From an uncultured Oscillospiraceae bacterium (GTDB lineage: Bacteria; Bacillota; Clostridia; Oscillospirales; Oscillospiraceae), in contig CAAEKQ010000150.1 in assembly GCA_900756575.1 (NCBI GenBank), positions 1-34,279 on the forward strand: a stretch of DNA of 34,279 nucleotides, read 5' to 3'. Every line of letters begins with the position of its first letter. Positions within the stretch are counted from its first letter, which is position 1. Positions 6,387-14,194 of the stretch are shown here, piece by piece. Position numbers and translations under genes: made by a program. The notes below the pieces were generated by a model, which saw nothing but the letters and a program-made list of their open reading frames with translations, had not been told where the DNA came from and did not search any database.

Positions 6387-8771
6387 ATGAATATTTCGAG
6401 AAAATGGCTCAATGATTATGTTAAGGTCGATGTCAGCGATCACGAGTTCGACGCTGCCATGACCATGTCCGGCACCAAGGTAGAAACCACCGAGGTTCTG
6501 TCCGCTGAGATCAAGAACGTTGTGGTGGGCAAGGTGCTGGAGATCGTCCGCCACGAGAATTCCGACCATATGTGGATCTGCCAGGTAGACGTGGGCGAGG
6601 ATCAGCCCATCCAGATCGTCACCGGCGCGCAGAACGTCAGGCAGGGTGACCTGGTTCCCGTGGCCAAGCACAATTCCTATCTCCCCGGCGGCGTGCACAT
6701 CACCAAGGGCAAGCTCCGCGGCGAGAAGTCCAACGGTATGCTCTGCTCCCTGAAGGAGCTGGGTCTCACCGTCAACGATTTCCCCTATGCCATTGAAGAC
6801 GGCATCTTTATTATCGAGGAGCCTGACGCCTATGTGGGTCAGGACATCAATACGCTGATCGGCACCGACGACTCCGTGGTGGAATTTGAGATCACCAACA
6901 ACCGTACCGACTGCTATTCCATCATCGGCATCGCTCGGGAAGCAGCCGCTACCTTTAATCAGCCCTTCACCCTGCATGAGCCTGAAGTTAAGGGTTCCGA
7001 CGCAGGCAACATCTTCGACAAGCTGGAGGTTGAGGTGGAAGCCCCCGACCTGTGCAACCGCTACACCTCCCGGATGGTCACCAACGTCAAGATCGGCCCC
7101 TCTCCCCGTTGGCTCCGTCAGCGGCTCCATGCTCTGGGGGTTCGGCCCATCAACAACATTGTGGATATCACCAACTATGTAATGCTGGAATACGGTCAGC
7201 CCATGCACGCCTTTGATTATCGCTACGTTGGCAGCGGCAAGATCGTGGTTCGCCGGGCCAAAGACGGCGAGCAGCTCACTACCCTGGATGAGCAGGAGCA
7301 CACCCTGACGAGCAAAATGCTGGTTATCGCCGACAACGACAAGGCCATCGGTCTGGCAGGCATCATGGGCGGTCTCAACTCCGAGATTCTGGACGACACC
7401 ACCACCGTGGTCTTCGAGAGCGCCAACTTTGACGGCACCTGCATCCGTCAGACCGCCAACGCCCTGGGTATGCGCACCGACGCTTCCACCAAGTATGAGA
7501 AGGGCCTGAACCCCCTGGACACCTATCCCGCCATTCAGCGTGCCTGCGAGCTGGTAGAGCAGCTGGGCGCAGGTGATGTAATGGACGGCGTGATCGACGT
7601 GCTGAACTATGTGCCCGATCCCGTTACCGTTGCATTCGAGCCTGAAAAGATCAACCGCCATCTGGGCACCGAGCTTTCCCGTGAGGATATGGTGATGTAT
7701 CTTAGGCGGCTGGGCTTCACCGTAGACGGCGATCAGCTCCATGTTCCCTCCTGGCGTACCGACATCCACTTCATGGCCGACGTTGCCGAGGAAGTGGCCC
7801 GGATGTATGGCTATGACAACATCCCCGTTACCACCTTCAAGGGCGCCGCAGCCAAGGGCGGATATACCCCTGAGCAGAAGTGCAAGAACCAGGCCGGTCA
7901 GATTTGCCGGGGCATGGGCTACAGTGAGATTCTCACCTATTCCTTTGGCAGCCCCTCGATGTTCGACCTGATCCGTCTGCCCGAGGACAGCCCCCTGCGG
8001 AAGCCCATCAAGATCCTGAACCCCCTGGGCGAGGACACCTCCGTCATGCGTACTACTTCCCTGCCCTGTATGCTGGAAACTCTGGCTCGGAACAATGCCC
8101 ATCGGAACAAAGCTGCAAAGCTCTATGAGCTGGCTAAGATCTATCTGCCCGTAGCAGGCGAGGATCTTCCCAAGGAGGACATCATCCTGACCCTGGGTTC
8201 CTATGGCGAAAACGAGGACTTCTTCTCCCTCAAGGGCGAGGTAGAGGCCCTGCTTCGCACCCTGAACGTGAAGCCCCACACCGTGGTGGCGCAGAAGGAG
8301 AACCATTCTTACCATCCCGGTCGCTGCGCTGACCTGTATGTGGATGGCAAGTACGTGGGCGTGTTCGGTCAGGTGCATCCTCTGGTAGCTGCCAACTACG
8401 GCATCTCCAGTGAGATCTACTGTGCCGAGCTGAACTTCACCACCCTGATGACCCTCTTGGCCCCTGAGGCGCTGTATCGTCCTCTGCCCAAATTCCCCAG
8501 TGTCGAGCGTGACTTGGCTCTGGTATGCGACGACAACCTCACTGCGGCACAGGTAGAGGCTGTGATCGTGGGAGCCGGCGGCGAGCTGCTCCGGAGTGTC
8601 CAGCTCTTTGACCTGTACCGTGGCAAGGGCATTCCCGAGGGCAAAAAGTCCCTGGCCTTCGCCTTGGAGCTTCGTGCCGATAACCGCACCCTGACCGACA
8701 GCGATTCCGACGGCGTTGTGAAGAACATTCTCGCAGCTCTTGAGGAAAAACTGGGCGTAATCCTGCGCTAA
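6387..8771 (+). CDS. pheT: Phenylalanine--tRNA ligase beta subunit
   Basis: Beta subunit of the PheST synthetase, needed for tRNA binding and editing of mischarged Tyr-tRNA-Phe. At 794 aa it has normal length and all modules. These are the EMAP-type B1 tRNA-binding domain (about 39-150, with HENSDHMWICQVDVG and GKLRGEKSNGMLCSLKELGL), the B3/B4 editing domain (about 205-380), the B5 domain (about 400-470), a class II-like core, and the C-terminal ferredoxin-fold anticodon-binding domain (about 700-793, FPSVERDLALV to LTDSDSDGVVKNIL). GGAAAGGAGTGG (6366-6377) supplies the ribosome site. Cotranscribed with pheS behind the T-box; a strong terminator follows at 8784-8815. Confidence 0.98.
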   Translation: MNISRKWLNDYVKVDVSDHEFDAAMTMSGTKVETTEVLSAEIKNVVVGKVLEIVRHENSDHMWICQVDVGEDQPIQIVTGAQNVRQGDLVPVAKHNSYLPGGVHITKGKLRGEKSNGMLCSLKELGLTVNDFPYAIEDGIFIIEEPDAYVGQDINTLIGTDDSVVEFEITNNRTDCYSIIGIAREAAATFNQPFTLHEPEVKGSDAGNIFDKLEVEVEAPDLCNRYTSRMVTNVKIGPSPRWLRQRLHALGVRPINNIVDITNYVMLEYGQPMHAFDYRYVGSGKIVVRRAKDGEQLTTLDEQEHTLTSKMLVIADNDKAIGLAGIMGGLNSEILDDTTTVVFESANFDGTCIRQTANALGMRTDASTKYEKGLNPLDTYPAIQRACELVEQLGAGDVMDGVIDVLNYVPDPVTVAFEPEKINRHLGTELSREDMVMYLRRLGFTVDGDQLHVPSWRTDIHFMADVAEEVARMYGYDNIPVTTFKGAAAKGGYTPEQKCKNQAGQICRGMGYSEILTYSFGSPSMFDLIRLPEDSPLRKPIKILNPLGEDTSVMRTTSLPCMLETLARNNAHRNKAAKLYELAKIYLPVAGEDLPKEDIILTLGSYGENEDFFSLKGEVEALLRTLNVKPHTVVAQKENHSYHPGRCADLYVDGKYVGVFGQVHPLVAANYGISSEIYCAELNFTTLMTLLAPEALYRPLPKFPSVERDLALVCDDNLTAAQVEAVIVGAGGELLRSVQLFDLYRGKGIPEGKKSLAFALELRADNRTLTDSDSDGVVKNILAALEEKLGVILR

Positions 8772-8783
8772 ACTGCAATCCTG

Positions 8784-8815
8784 GCACCGCCGTAGCGTTT
8801 ACGGCGGTGCTTTTT
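8784..8815 (+). terminator. Intrinsic terminator of pheST
   Basis: An 11-bp GC-rich stem (8784-8794 with 8800-8810), 5-base loop and a run of five Ts (8811-8815). Confidence 0.92.
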
Positions 8816-8937
8816 CTGTTTTTCCGGATATTATGATAGCTTTCCGTCATTTTATGAAACACGTCGCAATGATTGCTGCAAATAATCATTGATTCCTTGC
8901 ATTTTTGTTCTTTTTTTAAGATTTTTCGCACTGGCTC

Positions 8938-8966
8938 TTGCATTTCACTTTTGTTTGTAGTAGTAT
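8938..8966 (+). promoter_or_regulatory. Promoter for gdhA
   Basis: TTGCAT (8938-8943), a 17-base spacer and TAGTAT (8961-8966) in an AT-rich stretch. This predicts a leader of about 75 bases before the gdhA start. The rest of the 8816-9048 gap holds no recognisable gene. Confidence 0.6.
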
Positions 8967-9048
8967 AGGAAAAACGAAAACGGGATCTTGAAGTGAGACT
9001 TTCACAATTTTGCGATTCCTGCTTCATTTAGGAAAGGGTGTTACTCTT

Positions 9049-10395
9049 ATGGCAATTAAAAACGCTTATTTGAATGGTATTTACGAAGAACTCTGTGGTC
9101 GCTATGCCGAGCAGACCGAGTATCTGGAGGCAGTCAACGAGGTGCTCGAGACGCTGGTTCCCGTGGTCGAGGCCGATCCCCGATTGGAGCAGCAGAACAT
9201 CATCGGCCGTCTTGTGGAGCCCGAGCGGGTCATCATCTTCCGTGTGCCGTGGGTGGATGACCAGGGCAAGGTTCAGGTCAACCGCGGCTATCGTGTGCAG
9301 TACAACTCCGCCATTGGCCCCTACAAGGGCGGCCTGCGGTTCCGCGACAACGTAAACCTCTCCATCATCAAGTTCCTGGGCTTTGAGCAGATCTTTAAGA
9401 ATGCCCTCACCACCCTGCCCATGGGCGGCGGTAAGGGTGGCTCCGACTTCGACCCCAAGGGTAAGTCCGACATGGAGGTCATGCGCTTCTGCCAGAGCTT
9501 TATGAACGAGCTGTACCGTCACATCGGCGCAGATACCGACGTCCCCGCCGGTGATATTGGCGTCGGCGCCCGCGAGATTGGCTACCTGTTCGGTCAGTAT
9601 AAGCGCCTCCGCAACGAGTGGACCGGCGTACTCACCGGCAAGGGCCTCAGCTACGGCGGCTCCCTGGCCCGTACTCAGGCAACCGGCTATGGCCTGTGCT
9701 ATTTCGCCGATGCTTATCTCCGCGCCAATGGCACCAGCTTTGAGGGCAAGCGCGTAATCGTTTCCGGCTCCGGCAACGTTGCCATCTACGCCAACCAGAA
9801 GGCCACCGAGCTGGGCGGCAAGGTCATCGCCATGTATGACTCCAACGGCTACATCGTAGATGAAAACGGTATTGACTACAAGATCATTCAGGAGATCAAG
9901 GAAGTCAAGCGTGCACGCATCAAGACGTATCTCGACTACGTGCCCACTGCAAAATATGTGGAAGGATGCAGCGGTATTTGGGGCGTTCCCGCCGACATCA
10001 TCCTCCCCTGCGCTACCCAGAACGAGATCGACGCCGAAGCCGCAAAGAAGATCGTTGCCGGCGGCGCAATGGGTGTGTTCGAAGGCGCAAATATGCCCTG
10101 CACCCCCGAGGCCATTGCCATTATCAAGGGCGCAGGCCTCCTGTACAGCCCCGGTAAGGCTTCCAATGCCGGCGGTGTTGCTACCTCCGGTCTGGAGATG
10201 AGCCAGAACTCCGAGCGCCTGAGCTGGACCTTTGAGGAGGTTGACGCAAAGCTCAAGGGCATCATGGAGTCCATTTATACCGCCTGCGCCGAGGCCGCCA
10301 AGAAGTACGGCATGGCGGGTGATATTCAGGCCGGTGCAAACATTGCAGGTTTCCTGAAGGTTGCCGATGCAATGCTGGCTCAGGGCGTTTGCTAA
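9049..10395 (+). CDS. gdhA: NADP-specific glutamate dehydrogenase
   Basis: Reductive amination of 2-oxoglutarate with ammonium to glutamate, a main nitrogen-assimilation route in Clostridia. The 448-aa product fits the hexameric bacterial class (about 445-450 aa). It has PYKGGLRFR (Lys93), the active-site stretch LPMGGGKGGSDFDPKGKSD with the catalytic Lys129, PAGDIGVGAREIGYLFG, and the Rossmann motif VSGSGNVA (about 238-245). The start at 9049 is chosen because AGGAAAGGG lies about 10 bases upstream and MAIKNAYLNG matches family N-termini; an upstream in-frame ATG at 9010 has no ribosome site. NADP preference is inferred from overall similarity to the GdhA class. Single-gene transcript between its own promoter and the terminator at 10411-10446. 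Confidence 0.96.
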   Translation: MAIKNAYLNGIYEELCGRYAEQTEYLEAVNEVLETLVPVVEADPRLEQQNIIGRLVEPERVIIFRVPWVDDQGKVQVNRGYRVQYNSAIGPYKGGLRFRDNVNLSIIKFLGFEQIFKNALTTLPMGGGKGGSDFDPKGKSDMEVMRFCQSFMNELYRHIGADTDVPAGDIGVGAREIGYLFGQYKRLRNEWTGVLTGKGLSYGGSLARTQATGYGLCYFADAYLRANGTSFEGKRVIVSGSGNVAIYANQKATELGGKVIAMYDSNGYIVDENGIDYKIIQEIKEVKRARIKTYLDYVPTAKYVEGCSGIWGVPADIILPCATQNEIDAEAAKKIVAGGAMGVFEGANMPCTPEAIAIIKGAGLLYSPGKASNAGGVATSGLEMSQNSERLSWTFEEVDAKLKGIMESIYTACAEAAKKYGMAGDIQAGANIAGFLKVADAMLAQGVC

Positions 10396-10410
10396 TTTCT
10401 AAAACCGATA

Positions 10411-10446
10411 AAAAATGGACTGTCGAGCAATCGGCAGTCCATTTTT
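10411..10446. terminator. Bidirectional terminator, gdhA / permease
   Basis: A 16-bp stem with a single G-U pair (10411-10426 with 10431-10446) and a GCAA tetraloop; the outer AAAAA/TTTTT pairs give U tracts both ways. It lies between convergent genes ending at 10395 and 10459. Confidence 0.92.
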
Positions 10447-10458
10447 CTTGATTCAGAT

Positions 10459-11727
10459 TTACGACCAGACAAACCAGCAGAACAGATAGCCCACAATCAC
10501 CGCACACAGGGTGAAGGGAACTCCGATCCGCAAAAAGTCCTTTGTTTTGACCTCATATCCGGCTTTCCGCAGAATACCGATGCCCGCAATATTCGCAGAG
10601 GCACCAATGGGGGTCAGGTTTCCACCCAGGGTTGCACCGGTGAGCAGTCCGAAATACAGGAGGTACGGCGCACAGCCCAGGGTCTGGCACAGCGCCCGAA
10701 TCACCGGCAGCATGGTTGCAACATAGGGAATGTTATCGACAAACGCAGAGCAGACAACAGACCCCCACACGATCACCGTATACAGAAGGAAGAGGTTGCT
10801 TCCGCCCAGAGATGCGAAGATATTGCTGATATCGTCGATGATGCCCACCTCGGTAATCCCTGCGATCACCACGAACAATCCCGTCAAAAGGCAGATGGTC
10901 TCATAGTCAATCTCCTTGAAGGATTGCTTGACCACATCGGTATCCTTCCGTCTGAGATAGGAGTGAATTAATCCGATCCCAAACAGCCCGAGGCAAATCA
11001 CACCATTGGTGATGGAGGGCCGTCCCTTCCAGAACGAAGCCAGAATCAGCAGCAGTACATTGGCACACAGCAGTCCGGTGGGGAAATAGTCGCTAACCTC
11101 CGTATGGCCTTCGGCACGAAAAGTCTTCCGCTGATCCCGAAACAGGAACATAATCACCGGCACCGTGGCCAGGGCGCCCAGCTCCACCGCAAAGAAGATG
11201 CTGGGCTTGCCGTCCATAAAGAAGAAGTCGTTGAAATCCATGTTGGCGTAGCCGCCCAGCATAATGGACGTGGTATCGCCCACCAGGGTTGCAGCACCCT
11301 GGAGATTGGAGGAAACCGCAATGGAGATTATCATCGCCACCGGGGAAATATCCAGCTTCTTGGCAATAGCCAGTCCCACCGGCGCAATCATCAGAACCGT
11401 TGCCACGTTGTCCACAAACGCAGAGACCACGCCTGCAAACAGCGACATGATAACCACCACCCACATGACATTGGGGGACTTTTGCAGCAATACCTCGGCC
11501 ATACGGTTGGGCATCCGGGATTCGATGAACAGCGAAACCGTGCCCATGGTGCCCGCCAGCATCATCAAGACATTAAAATCAATGGCGCTACCCAGGCTTT
11601 GCACCGGAACAATGCCGGAAACCAAGAAAACCACGCCGCTGGCCACCGCCACCCAGGGCCGGTATTTGGGCAGTGCGATCATCAACACATAGGTTACAAT
11701 AAATAAAATCAGTGCAAATATCTTCAT
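10459..11727 (-). CDS. ArsB/NhaD-type (ion transporter superfamily) permease
   Basis: A 422-aa integral membrane protein with about 10-12 hydrophobic helices and two internally related halves. Signature stretches are FVDNVATVLMIAPVGLAI and VSSNLQGAATLVGDTTSIML in the first half, and FVDNIPYVATMLPVIRAL with GGNLTPIGASANIAGIGIL in the second. This twofold pattern of FVDN plus a GxxxNL..SAN loop is typical of the ArsB/NhaD/CitMHS ion transporter superfamily (anion or Na+/H+ exchange). The substrate cannot be read from sequence, and there are no arsenic genes nearby. The start at 11727 has AGAGAGG 6 bases upstream; the frame is open further upstream but that stretch contains the promoter. It is transcribed alone from a consensus promoter with a hairpin in its leader. 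Confidence 0.85.
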   Translation of the reverse strand: MKIFALILFIVTYVLMIALPKYRPWVAVASGVVFLVSGIVPVQSLGSAIDFNVLMMLAGTMGTVSLFIESRMPNRMAEVLLQKSPNVMWVVVIMSLFAGVVSAFVDNVATVLMIAPVGLAIAKKLDISPVAMIISIAVSSNLQGAATLVGDTTSIMLGGYANMDFNDFFFMDGKPSIFFAVELGALATVPVIMFLFRDQRKTFRAEGHTEVSDYFPTGLLCANVLLLILASFWKGRPSITNGVICLGLFGIGLIHSYLRRKDTDVVKQSFKEIDYETICLLTGLFVVIAGITEVGIIDDISNIFASLGGSNLFLLYTVIVWGSVVCSAFVDNIPYVATMLPVIRALCQTLGCAPYLLYFGLLTGATLGGNLTPIGASANIAGIGILRKAGYEVKTKDFLRIGVPFTLCAVIVGYLFCWFVWS

Positions 11728-11749
11728 AGGCATCCTCTCTTTAGGCGCG

Positions 11750-11782
11750 AAAAAACCTTGCCGAAGAAGCTCGGAAAGGCAA
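11750..11782 (-). promoter_or_regulatory. Possible attenuator hairpin in the permease leader
   Basis: On the minus strand the leader carries TTGCC/GGCAA arms (11758-11762 with 11778-11782). An alternative inner stem CCGA/TCGG (11761-11764 with 11771-11774) is possible. Six Us follow (11750-11755) shortly before the ribosome site. It looks like a weak intrinsic terminator inside a leader of about 60 bases. No known riboswitch consensus is recognised. Confidence 0.4.
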
Positions 11783-11794
11783 TGTAACTTTTGA

Positions 11795-11823
11795 ATTATA
11801 CAAGATGCCGTGCCCCTTGTCAA
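11795..11823 (-). promoter_or_regulatory. Consensus sigma-A promoter for the permease
   Basis: Minus-strand TTGACA (11818-11823), a 17-base spacer and TATAAT (11795-11800): a perfect match to both hexamers. Transcription should begin near 11788, upstream of the leader hairpin. Confidence 0.88.
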
Positions 11824-11826
11824 CGG

Positions 11827-11862
11827 AAAAATGGCGCATCCCGACAATTCAGGATGCGCCAT
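11827..11862 (-). terminator. Terminator of the solute-binding lipoprotein gene
   Basis: An 11-bp perfect stem (11831-11841 with 11852-11862) and 10-base loop, followed on the minus strand by a short U run (11827-11830). It starts 6 bases after the stop at 11868 and abuts the permease -35 box. Confidence 0.8.
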
Positions 11863-11867
11863 GGTGT

Positions 11868-13610
11868 TTACTTCAGAAGATACCGCTCGTAGGCCTGCTG
11901 ATACAGCTCCTCCATGCGATTTCCGCCCATGGAAATGATGGTGTCCCGGAAGGTCTCGAAGGTATCCGGGGTCAGCTCCTCCTGACCCAGAATGAACTTC
12001 ATGATCTCCGTGGAGGCGTAGGTGGTGATGTCGGAGGACAGGGTTGCATACTCCTGATTCTCCTCCTCGTTCAGTGCCACACCGGTGGGCAGGTTATAGG
12101 TGCCATCGGCATCGCAGGTGCGGAAGGTGTCGAATACGTTCCACTCCTCGTCACCGAAGTAGTAGTAGCCCGCGCGAACGTCCATAATACTGGGCAGATG
12201 GCCGCTGGCCACAGCGGAAGCATAGATGTAGCAGGCATCCTTATAGCTGATGCCGTCGGGGTTGTTTGTAATCAGCTCGGTATACTGAGGCTTGCCGTTC
12301 TCGTCGTATTCGAAGGAATGTCCCTCATCGCCGTAGTTGTACATCAGCTGACCGGCTTCAGAGAACAGATAGTTGACCATCATCATAATGCCCTCAGGGT
12401 CCTGGCAGGCGGTGGAAATCGCCCAGGAATCCTGCTGTTTGATCCGGGAGAAGTTGTCGGTCCAGCTAAAGTGCAGCTGATCGTCCGCACTGACCTTCGG
12501 GGCGTTGATGGGCATCAGCTCATAGGAATAGCTGGGGTCGGCATAGCTCTCGATGGTGGCAATGTTGGCGGCGGTGCCGGTATTCACCGGGCACTGACCG
12601 GATGCAAACCACTTATCCGTGGAGCCCATCTGCACGTTGAAGAAGTCGGAATACAGGGTGCCGTCCTGATACCAGTCTGCCAGCATCCGGAGATAGTCAT
12701 AATAATTGTCGTTGAGGTAGGAATAAACCACGTTCCCGTCGATGACATTATAACCGCCGGCATACAGATCGTAGCCGTAGCTGTACAGGGAATCGTCGCC
12801 CCGGCAGTCCGCCATGACATTGCCAATGGTGATTCCCTGTGCGCCGTACTTCTCCATGCACGCCTGCACATAGTCGTGCAGCTGGTCATAGGTCTCGGGG
12901 GTATCCATGCCCAGCTCCTTGAGCCAGTCGCCGCGAATCAGGATGCCGCCGTTCTCACAGCCCGCTTCCTTGTAGATGGTGGCTACGGTGGGCAGACAGC
13001 CGTTATCGGTAATCAGCGCAGCCCGAAGTGCCGGATCGGTGTCCAGATAGTAGAGATAATTGGGCGCGTACTCCTTTGCCAGGTCATAGAGGTCGATGAT
13101 AATATCGTCGGTGATCGCCGCATCATAGCCCTTGGAGTAATGGGAAACACCGTCGGAAATGATGTCGGTGTAATCCCCGGAGGAAACCATCAGGTTGAAC
13201 TGCTCGGATACCACGCTGTCGCCCACTGCAGTGACCTCCAATTTTACATTGCAGTTCTCCTGGAGAAGCTTCATGTTGTTGATGTCTGTGGCCATATCGG
13301 ACACCAGGCCGTTCATAAAGAAGGGCAGCATCGTCCACATAGTGTAGGTTCTGGTCTCGTCAAACAGCGGGAGTGCCACTTCCTCCAGCTGTGGCTCCGG
13401 CGTTTCCGGTGCCGCAGATTCCATTTCGCTCTCCGGTTCCACCGCAGAGGCAACTTCCGTCTGCTCCGGTGCTTCCGGGGCCGGTTCACTGGTTTCCGAG
13501 GCCGCAGGGGCTTCGGATGTTGCTGAAGTTGTGCCAGTTCCGCAAGCGGTCAAGAGTGCTGCCAGCAAGGTCAGTACCAGCAGCAGGGATAACCCACGTT
13601 TCCATTTCAT
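11868..13610 (-). CDS. Orphan extracellular solute-binding lipoprotein (paralogue 1)
   Basis: A 580-aa lipoprotein. The signal peptide ends in lipobox LTAC with lipidated Cys23, followed by a Ser/Ala/Glu/Pro-rich linker (about 24-75) and a large ABC-type substrate-binding domain. Visible family-1-like signatures include QFNLMVSSGDYTDII, ILIRGDWLKELGMDTPETYD, LADWYQDGTLYSDFF and VNYLFSEAGQLMYNYGDEGH. In ABC importers such proteins bind sugars, oligosaccharides or peptides and pass them to a permease, but no permease or ATPase gene is adjacent. It is clearly paralogous to the protein at 25537-27318 in the same window. GGAAGGAG lies just upstream of ATG 13610; the promoter is at 13674-13702. The ligand is unknown. 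Confidence 0.88.
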   Translation of the reverse strand: MKWKRGLSLLLVLTLLAALLTACGTGTTSATSEAPAASETSEPAPEAPEQTEVASAVEPESEMESAAPETPEPQLEEVALPLFDETRTYTMWTMLPFFMNGLVSDMATDINNMKLLQENCNVKLEVTAVGDSVVSEQFNLMVSSGDYTDIISDGVSHYSKGYDAAITDDIIIDLYDLAKEYAPNYLYYLDTDPALRAALITDNGCLPTVATIYKEAGCENGGILIRGDWLKELGMDTPETYDQLHDYVQACMEKYGAQGITIGNVMADCRGDDSLYSYGYDLYAGGYNVIDGNVVYSYLNDNYYDYLRMLADWYQDGTLYSDFFNVQMGSTDKWFASGQCPVNTGTAANIATIESYADPSYSYELMPINAPKVSADDQLHFSWTDNFSRIKQQDSWAISTACQDPEGIMMMVNYLFSEAGQLMYNYGDEGHSFEYDENGKPQYTELITNNPDGISYKDACYIYASAVASGHLPSIMDVRAGYYYFGDEEWNVFDTFRTCDADGTYNLPTGVALNEEENQEYATLSSDITTYASTEIMKFILGQEELTPDTFETFRDTIISMGGNRMEELYQQAYERYLLK

Positions 13611-13673
13611 CCTGCATTCTCCTTCCTAAGAAGCATCCGTTTGGCGCTTCCACATACAGGTTTTGATAGATTT

Positions 13674-13702
13674 ATTATATTTTTATTTCATATTATTTGC
13701 AA
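13674..13702 (-). promoter_or_regulatory. Promoter for solute-binding lipoprotein 1
   Basis: Minus-strand TTGCAA (13697-13702), a 17-base spacer and consensus TATAAT (13674-13679) in an AT-rich block. Confidence 0.75.
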
Positions 13703-13742
13703 TTCTATTTCTATTTCCATCCATTCCATTAGAGAATAGGCA

Positions 13743-13775
13743 AAAGGGACTGCCGCGCCTCGCAGCAGTCCCTTT
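13743..13775 (-). terminator. Terminator of the cdaA-cdaR-rseC operon
   Basis: An 11-bp stem (13743-13753 with 13765-13775) begins 9 bases after the rseC-like stop at 13784. On the minus strand it ends in a short T-rich stretch; the T tract is weak. Confidence 0.65.
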
Positions 13776-13783
13776 CATTCACT

Positions 13784-14191
13784 CTATGCATAGGAGACAA
13801 TCTGATACCGAATCTCCTGCCCGCGCTTTTTCTGCCGCCGACTTTCCAGCACCGCAAGCGCAAGCCCCAGGAAGAAGCCCAGAACACCGATTAGATTTCC
13901 GTATCCCCACTGCTGCCCCAGAAAATACCCGGCCAAAAACAGCACCACAGGGATCACGTAGACCAGCACAATGGCCCATGCCACTTTCTTGGTCTCCCCT
14001 TCGATATACACGGAATCCCCGGTCTTCGCGCCAATGAGGTTCTCCGCTGAAACGATGATCTCCTCCTTGGCCGCCATGGAACCGCAGCCACCGGCGCATT
14101 TGCTGCAATCTCCGTGGCAGGCGGTGGGGCGACGGTAGGATACCCTCGCCATATTCCCGCTAGTAGACAGCACCATAACCTTCTGCTTCAT
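13784..14191 (-). CDS. RseC/MucC-family (SoxR-reducing system) protein
   Basis: A 135-aa protein of the RseC family. It has four clustered cysteines C25-x3-C29-x2-C32-x3-C36 in CHGDCSKCAGGC, a small beta domain with the GDSVYIE turn, and two C-terminal TM helices (about 72-90 and 97-115) ending in a basic tail. Proteobacterial RseC acts in the Rsx/SoxR-reducing system and sigma-E control; in Clostridia similar proteins often accompany Rnf complexes. No Rnf gene lies here. It starts 3 bases after the cdaR stop and so belongs to the cdaA-cdaR transcript, in the place where glmM is often found. The Cys cluster could bind a metal or Fe-S centre (inference). Confidence 0.85.
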   Translation of the reverse strand: MKQKVMVLSTSGNMARVSYRRPTACHGDCSKCAGGCGSMAAKEEIIVSAENLIGAKTGDSVYIEGETKKVAWAIVLVYVIPVVLFLAGYFLGQQWGYGNLIGVLGFFLGLALAVLESRRQKKRGQEIRYQIVSYA

Positions 14192-14194
14192 GGC

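Noticed and set aside
5823..8378. An 851-codon open frame on the minus strand opposite pheS/pheT
   Set aside because: It is an antisense shadow of GC-rich pheST codons: no ribosome site, biased His/Val/Gly/Leu composition, no recognisable domain.
11805..13526. A 573-codon plus-strand frame opposite the first solute-binding lipoprotein
   Set aside because: It starts across the promoter/terminator region and ends in an Arg/Gly/Phe repeat that is the reverse of the Glu/Pro/Ser linker; clearly a shadow.
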